Assembly: GCF_001043895.1 (NCBI RefSeq)
Contig: NZ_JTHF01000022.1
Location: 1 to 37,437, forward strand
DNA: 37,437 nt
Direction: 5' to 3'
From: Methylobacterium indicum
GTDB lineage: Bacteria; Pseudomonadota; Alphaproteobacteria; Rhizobiales; Beijerinckiaceae
Shown: positions 34,644 to 37,437 of the stretch, piece after piece
Numbering within the stretch: position 1 is the first letter of the stretch
Layout: every line of letters starts with the position of its first letter
Notes under the pieces: generated by a model
The model's database searches: none
The model's input: only the letters and a program-made list of their open reading frames with translations
What the model was told of the DNA's origin: nothing
Position numbers and translations under genes: made by a program

Positions 34644-35396
34644 TCAGAGCCAGAACCGCGCCGTCATCTTCTCGTCGCTGTCGATCTCGGACGTGCTCAC
34701 CACCTGAAGCTGCTCGAACAGACGCTCGATCCCGATCTGGCGCAGATCGTACGACAGCATCTCCCTGCGCAGTGCATTGTAGTTGTCCTTCAGGAACGAC
34801 GAGCCGGGATCGAGGTTCGTGACCAGCAGGAGCCCGGTCGGAGCGGAGTCGAGCGCCAGGATCTCCAGATCGGGCCGGACCGTCTTGAGCAGCAGCGCCG
34901 TCCGCCAGACATCGCCCGTCCACCACCCCGTGCGCGACGGCCTGACCGGAACGATCCCCTCCTCGGTGCGCGCCGTCATCGGCAGTTCCACCGGCAGGCA
35001 ATCATGGATGGCGATCACCGAGTTCGGCGCGCACGCCGCCTCCGTGTTGTAGAAATCGCGGAGCAGGAACTCGCACCGGTGCATGCCGTCCAGGAAGGCG
35101 AACTGGACGGGCTCGCCGAACAGGTTCCTGGGGTCGAACCTGGCGAAGAAGTCGTCGGACGTCATCTGGTACAGCAGCGACATCCGACGTGTGGACAAGA
35201 TGCCGGGATCCGCGATGACGAAGGCAGGATCGACCGCGATCGCGTCGCACCGCGCCAGGGCCAACGTACCACCATCCCTGGTGCCGATCTCGAAGTAGTT
35301 GCGCGGCCGCAAGGTCGCGTGGATCTGCGCCAGAATTTTCCCGTAGTTTGAGCCGGCATGGCCTTCCAGATCGCATTGCGGCGAAGAACTATCCAT
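34644..35396 (-). CDS. Class I SAM-dependent methyltransferase-like protein
   Basis: A 250-residue protein with a Rossmann-type core: motif I region YFEIGTRDGGTLALARCDAIAVDP (about 35-58), then FAFLDGMHRCEFLLRDFYNTE and VIAIHDCLP, the pattern of the Methyltransf_24/CmcI-like group often associated with sugar or secondary-metabolite methylation. The ATG at 35396 is preceded by GGAGGCAGG. A longer frame to 35456 exists but lacks such a site. Third-position G/C in the opening codons is well below that of its neighbours (many GAT, TCT, CAA, AAA, ATT codons), and its 5' flank is also less GC-rich, suggesting acquisition from another genome. Substrate unknown; methyl transfer itself is inferred from fold. 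Confidence 0.75.
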   Translation of the reverse strand: MDSSSPQCDLEGHAGSNYGKILAQIHATLRPRNYFEIGTRDGGTLALARCDAIAVDPAFVIADPGILSTRRMSLLYQMTSDDFFARFDPRNLFGEPVQFAFLDGMHRCEFLLRDFYNTEAACAPNSVIAIHDCLPVELPMTARTEEGIVPVRPSRTGWWTGDVWRTALLLKTVRPDLEILALDSAPTGLLLVTNLDPGSSFLKDNYNALRREMLSYDLRQIGIERLFEQLQVVSTSEIDSDEKMTARFWL

Positions 35397-35539
35397 CCAC
35401 CTGCCTCCGCCTATTCGATCTTCAAAGATCACGCTACAGCGCAGAAACGACACCAACGACGGTCAAGCCGAAGGTTGCGTCTCGTTCGGCACTGACGCGC
35501 GATCATTGCTGTCTTGGAGTTTTACGATTTCATCTGAGC
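35397..35539 (-). other. Less GC-rich gap between lpdA and the methyltransferase-like gene
   Basis: A 143-base gap of clearly lower GC than its surroundings. It contains a 14-bp palindrome at 35417-35430 (GATCTT, CA, AAGATC) about 20 bases upstream of the methyltransferase-like gene, and a minus-strand TTGACC further up that could be a -35. There is no obvious terminator after lpdA. Confidence 0.4.
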
Positions 35540-36976
35540 CTATGCGTGGATCACCCGCCCATAGGCGTCGAGCACGCTCTCGTGCATCATCTCCGAGAGC
35601 GTCGGGTGCGGGAAGACGGTGTGCATCAGCTCTTCCTCGGTCGTCTCGAGGGTCATCGCCACGACGTAGCCCTGGATCAGCTCGGTCACCTCGGCCCCGA
35701 CCATGTGGGCGCCGAGCAGCTGGCCGGTCTTGCGGTCGAAGACCGTCTTCACCAGGCCGTCGGGCTCGCCGAGCGCGATCGCCTTGCCGTTACCCGCGAA
35801 GGGGAAGCGGCCGATCCGCACGTCGAAGCCCTGCTCCTTGGCCTTCGCCTCGGTGAGGCCGACGGACGCGATCTGCGGCTGGCAGTAGGTGCAGCCCGGG
35901 ATCTTGCCCTTGTCCATCGGGTGGGTGTGCAGGCCCTTGATGGTCTCGACGCAGATGACGCCCTCGTGCTCGGCCTTGTGGGCGAGCATCGGCGGGCCGG
36001 CGACGTCGCCGATGGCGTAGATGCCCGGCACGCTGGTGCGCCCGAGCCCGTCGGTGGCGACGATGCCGCGCTCGATCTTCACACCGAGCGTCTCCAGGCC
36101 GAGATTCTCGATGTTGCCGACGACGCCGACCGCCGAGATCAGGATCTCGGCCGTGATCTCCTGCGTCTTGCCGCCCTCGGTCTCGACCGTGGCCGTCACC
36201 GCCTCGCCCTTCACGACCTTGGTCACCTTGGCGCCGGTGAGGATCCTGATGCCCTGCTTCTCGAACCGCTTGCGGGCATGCGCGGCGATCTCGTGGTCCT
36301 CCACCGGCAGGATCTGCGGCAGCAGTTCCACCACCGTCACCTCGGCGCCCATGGTGCGGTAGAACGAGGCGAACTCGATGCCGATCGCGCCCGAGCCCAT
36401 GACCAGCAGGCTCTTGGGCATTTTTTCCGGGACCATCGCCTCGTAGTAGGTCCAGATCTGCTTTTTGTCCGGCTCGATGCCGGGAATCGCCCGCGGCCGG
36501 GCGCCGGTCGCCACGACGATGTGCTTGGCTTGGTAGGTACCGGCCGCCTTGGCGCCCTTCGGCGCCTCGGCGCGCTTCGTCTCCTTGACCACGACCCGGC
36601 CGGGCTCGTCGCCGTTGGGCGCCGCCTCGATCGCGGCCTCGCCCCAGATCACGTCGACCTTGTTCTTCTTGAGCAGCATGCCGACGCCGCCGTTGAGCCG
36701 GCCGGACACGCCGCGCGAGCGCTTGACGATGGCGGAGACGTCGAACCCGACATTGTCCGCCGTCAGGCCGTAATCCTTGGCGTGCTGCATGTAGTGGTAG
36801 ATCTCGGCCGAGCGCAGCAGCGCCTTGGTCGGGATGCAACCCCAGTTGAGGCAGATGCCGCCCAGGTGCTCGCGGTCCACCACCGCGGTCTTGAAGCCGA
36901 GCTGCGCGGCCCGGATCGCCGCCACGTAGCCGCCGGGACCGGCGCCGATGATGAGGACGTCGTAGGTGTCGGACAT
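35540..36976 (-). CDS. lpdA: Dihydrolipoyl dehydrogenase (E3)
   Basis: FAD/NAD disulfide oxidoreductase that reoxidises lipoyl groups in the pyruvate, 2-oxoglutarate or branched-chain dehydrogenase complexes or the glycine cleavage system. FAD-binding DVLIIGAGPGGYVAAIRAAQLG at the N-terminus; redox disulfide C42/C47 in GGICLNWGCIPTK; NAD-binding VMGSGAIGIEFASFYRTMG; FAD site YAIGDVAGPPMLAHKAEHEG; C-terminal catalytic H457 and E462 in HPTLSEMMHE. The length of 478 is normal. The Trp in the CLNWGC box is typical of the alphaproteobacterial pyruvate-dehydrogenase-type E3. No E1 or E2 gene lies in the window. The stop codon of the gene upstream directly abuts its ATG with no spacing. Confidence 0.96.
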   Translation of the reverse strand: MSDTYDVLIIGAGPGGYVAAIRAAQLGFKTAVVDREHLGGICLNWGCIPTKALLRSAEIYHYMQHAKDYGLTADNVGFDVSAIVKRSRGVSGRLNGGVGMLLKKNKVDVIWGEAAIEAAPNGDEPGRVVVKETKRAEAPKGAKAAGTYQAKHIVVATGARPRAIPGIEPDKKQIWTYYEAMVPEKMPKSLLVMGSGAIGIEFASFYRTMGAEVTVVELLPQILPVEDHEIAAHARKRFEKQGIRILTGAKVTKVVKGEAVTATVETEGGKTQEITAEILISAVGVVGNIENLGLETLGVKIERGIVATDGLGRTSVPGIYAIGDVAGPPMLAHKAEHEGVICVETIKGLHTHPMDKGKIPGCTYCQPQIASVGLTEAKAKEQGFDVRIGRFPFAGNGKAIALGEPDGLVKTVFDRKTGQLLGAHMVGAEVTELIQGYVVAMTLETTEEELMHTVFPHPTLSEMMHESVLDAYGRVIHA

Positions 36977-37372
36977 TCAGGTCTCCGGGGAGGGCGGGGC
37001 AGCCAGGGCCGCGATGATCGTGTCGAGGGTGTTGCCGATCGCGCGCATCACGTCTGCGTTGGAGAAGCGCAGCACCCGGAAGCCCCGCGCTTCGAGGGCG
37101 GCCGTGCGTGCGGCGTCGTAGGCTTGCTGGTCGGGGAAGCCGTGCTGGCCGCCATCGACTTCGACGATCAATCGTGCGCCGAGGCAGCAGAAGTCCGCCA
37201 CGTAAGGACCGAGTGCGACCTGCCGGCGGAAGTGCGATCCCTCGACCGGCAGCCTATGGCGCAGGTGCCACCACAATCGCTTCTCCGCCGGTGTGAGGGC
37301 GTGCCGCATGACCTTGGCGTTCGCCCTGGCTCGCGGTGATGCCGATTGATCGGGCGATCCGTTCCAGGGCAT
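36977..37372 (-). CDS. DUF559 (Vsr-like, PD-(D/E)XK fold) protein
   Basis: A small predicted endonuclease-like protein of 131 residues. It shows the family signature: basic N-terminus, LTPAEKRLWWHLRHR, FRRQVALGPYVADFCCLGARLIVEVDGGQH (Asp of VADF and Glu/Asp of IVEVDGG being the putative metal ligands) and GFRVLRFSNADVM. The ATG at 37372 is used; a TTG at 37399 or the ATG at 37309 are alternatives. Its TGA is immediately followed by the lpdA ATG, so both are likely on one transcript. The cellular role of DUF559 proteins is not established; mobility of such genes is common. Confidence 0.85.
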   Translation of the reverse strand: MPWNGSPDQSASPRARANAKVMRHALTPAEKRLWWHLRHRLPVEGSHFRRQVALGPYVADFCCLGARLIVEVDGGQHGFPDQQAYDAARTAALEARGFRVLRFSNADVMRAIGNTLDTIIAALAAPPSPET

Positions 37373-37414
37373 CCGGCGATTCCTCCCGCAGATCGGCAAC
37401 GAAGAAGGCGCCTT

Positions 37415-37437
37415 CCCCTCCCCCTTGTGGGGAGGGG
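37415..37437. repeat. Hairpin at the window edge, possibly part of a further repeat
   Basis: A 9-bp stem (CCCCTCCCC with GGGGAGGGG) and 5-nt loop just upstream of the DUF559 gene. It resembles the arm hairpins of the 193-bp elements in style but not in exact sequence, and is cut by the end of the window. Confidence 0.5.

Overview
The window reads as a chromosomal segment of a very GC-rich alphaproteobacterium, most likely Methylobacterium or a close relative (Methylobacteriaceae). The evidence is near-saturated G/C at third codon positions, the order small membrane protein-xerD divergent from aroK-aroB, an alphaproteobacterial lpdA, and Rhizobiales-like palindromic intergenic repeats. Genus assignment is inference from the sequence alone.

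Layout. (1) Positions 1-8496, plus strand: a tripartite RND drug-efflux operon with two different permeases (the first cut by the window edge) and a NodT-type outer-membrane lipoprotein; the adaptor gene is presumably upstream. Each gap after a cistron here carries one copy of a ~193-bp inverted-repeat element. (2) 8848-13830, plus: a double-ATPase ABC protein (YejF type) coupled by ATGA overlap to phosphopentomutase deoB, then a cytochrome P450 and a TetR regulator. (3) 14028-18129, minus: a small membrane protein, a Xer recombinase, a membrane-anchored EEP-family hydrolase, then a FadR-type regulator with a probable L-2-keto-3-deoxyarabonate dehydratase. (4) 18387-20208, plus: aroK-aroB of the shikimate pathway. 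(5) 20350-33568, minus: a double-domain glycosyltransferase, UDP-glucose 6-dehydrogenase, a stand-alone Lrp ligand-binding domain, then the most notable locus, a 2485-residue single-module fully reducing type I polyketide synthase overlapping an alpha-oxoamine synthase. (6) 33927-37437: two identical tRNA-Val(GAC) genes, a small unknown protein, a methyltransferase-like gene with atypical codon use, lpdA, and a DUF559 nuclease-like gene abutting lpdA.

The main candidate for an undescribed system is the PKS/alpha-oxoamine synthase pair. The PKS has KS, AT, DH, a degenerate methyltransferase-like region, ER, KR and ACP but no thioesterase. The downstream PLP enzyme is of the serine palmitoyltransferase/Fum8 class. 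Together they predict a chain released by decarboxylative condensation with an amino acid, giving a sphingoid-like 2-amino-3-ketone. The same-strand UDP-glucose dehydrogenase and glycosyltransferase upstream raise the more speculative possibility of a glycolipid product.

Two repeat families deserve notice. The three 193-bp elements keep fixed arms but swap the stem sequences of their internal hairpins while preserving base pairing. A second, shorter palindrome lies in two of the three tail-to-tail gene junctions and likewise has a variable tip stem.
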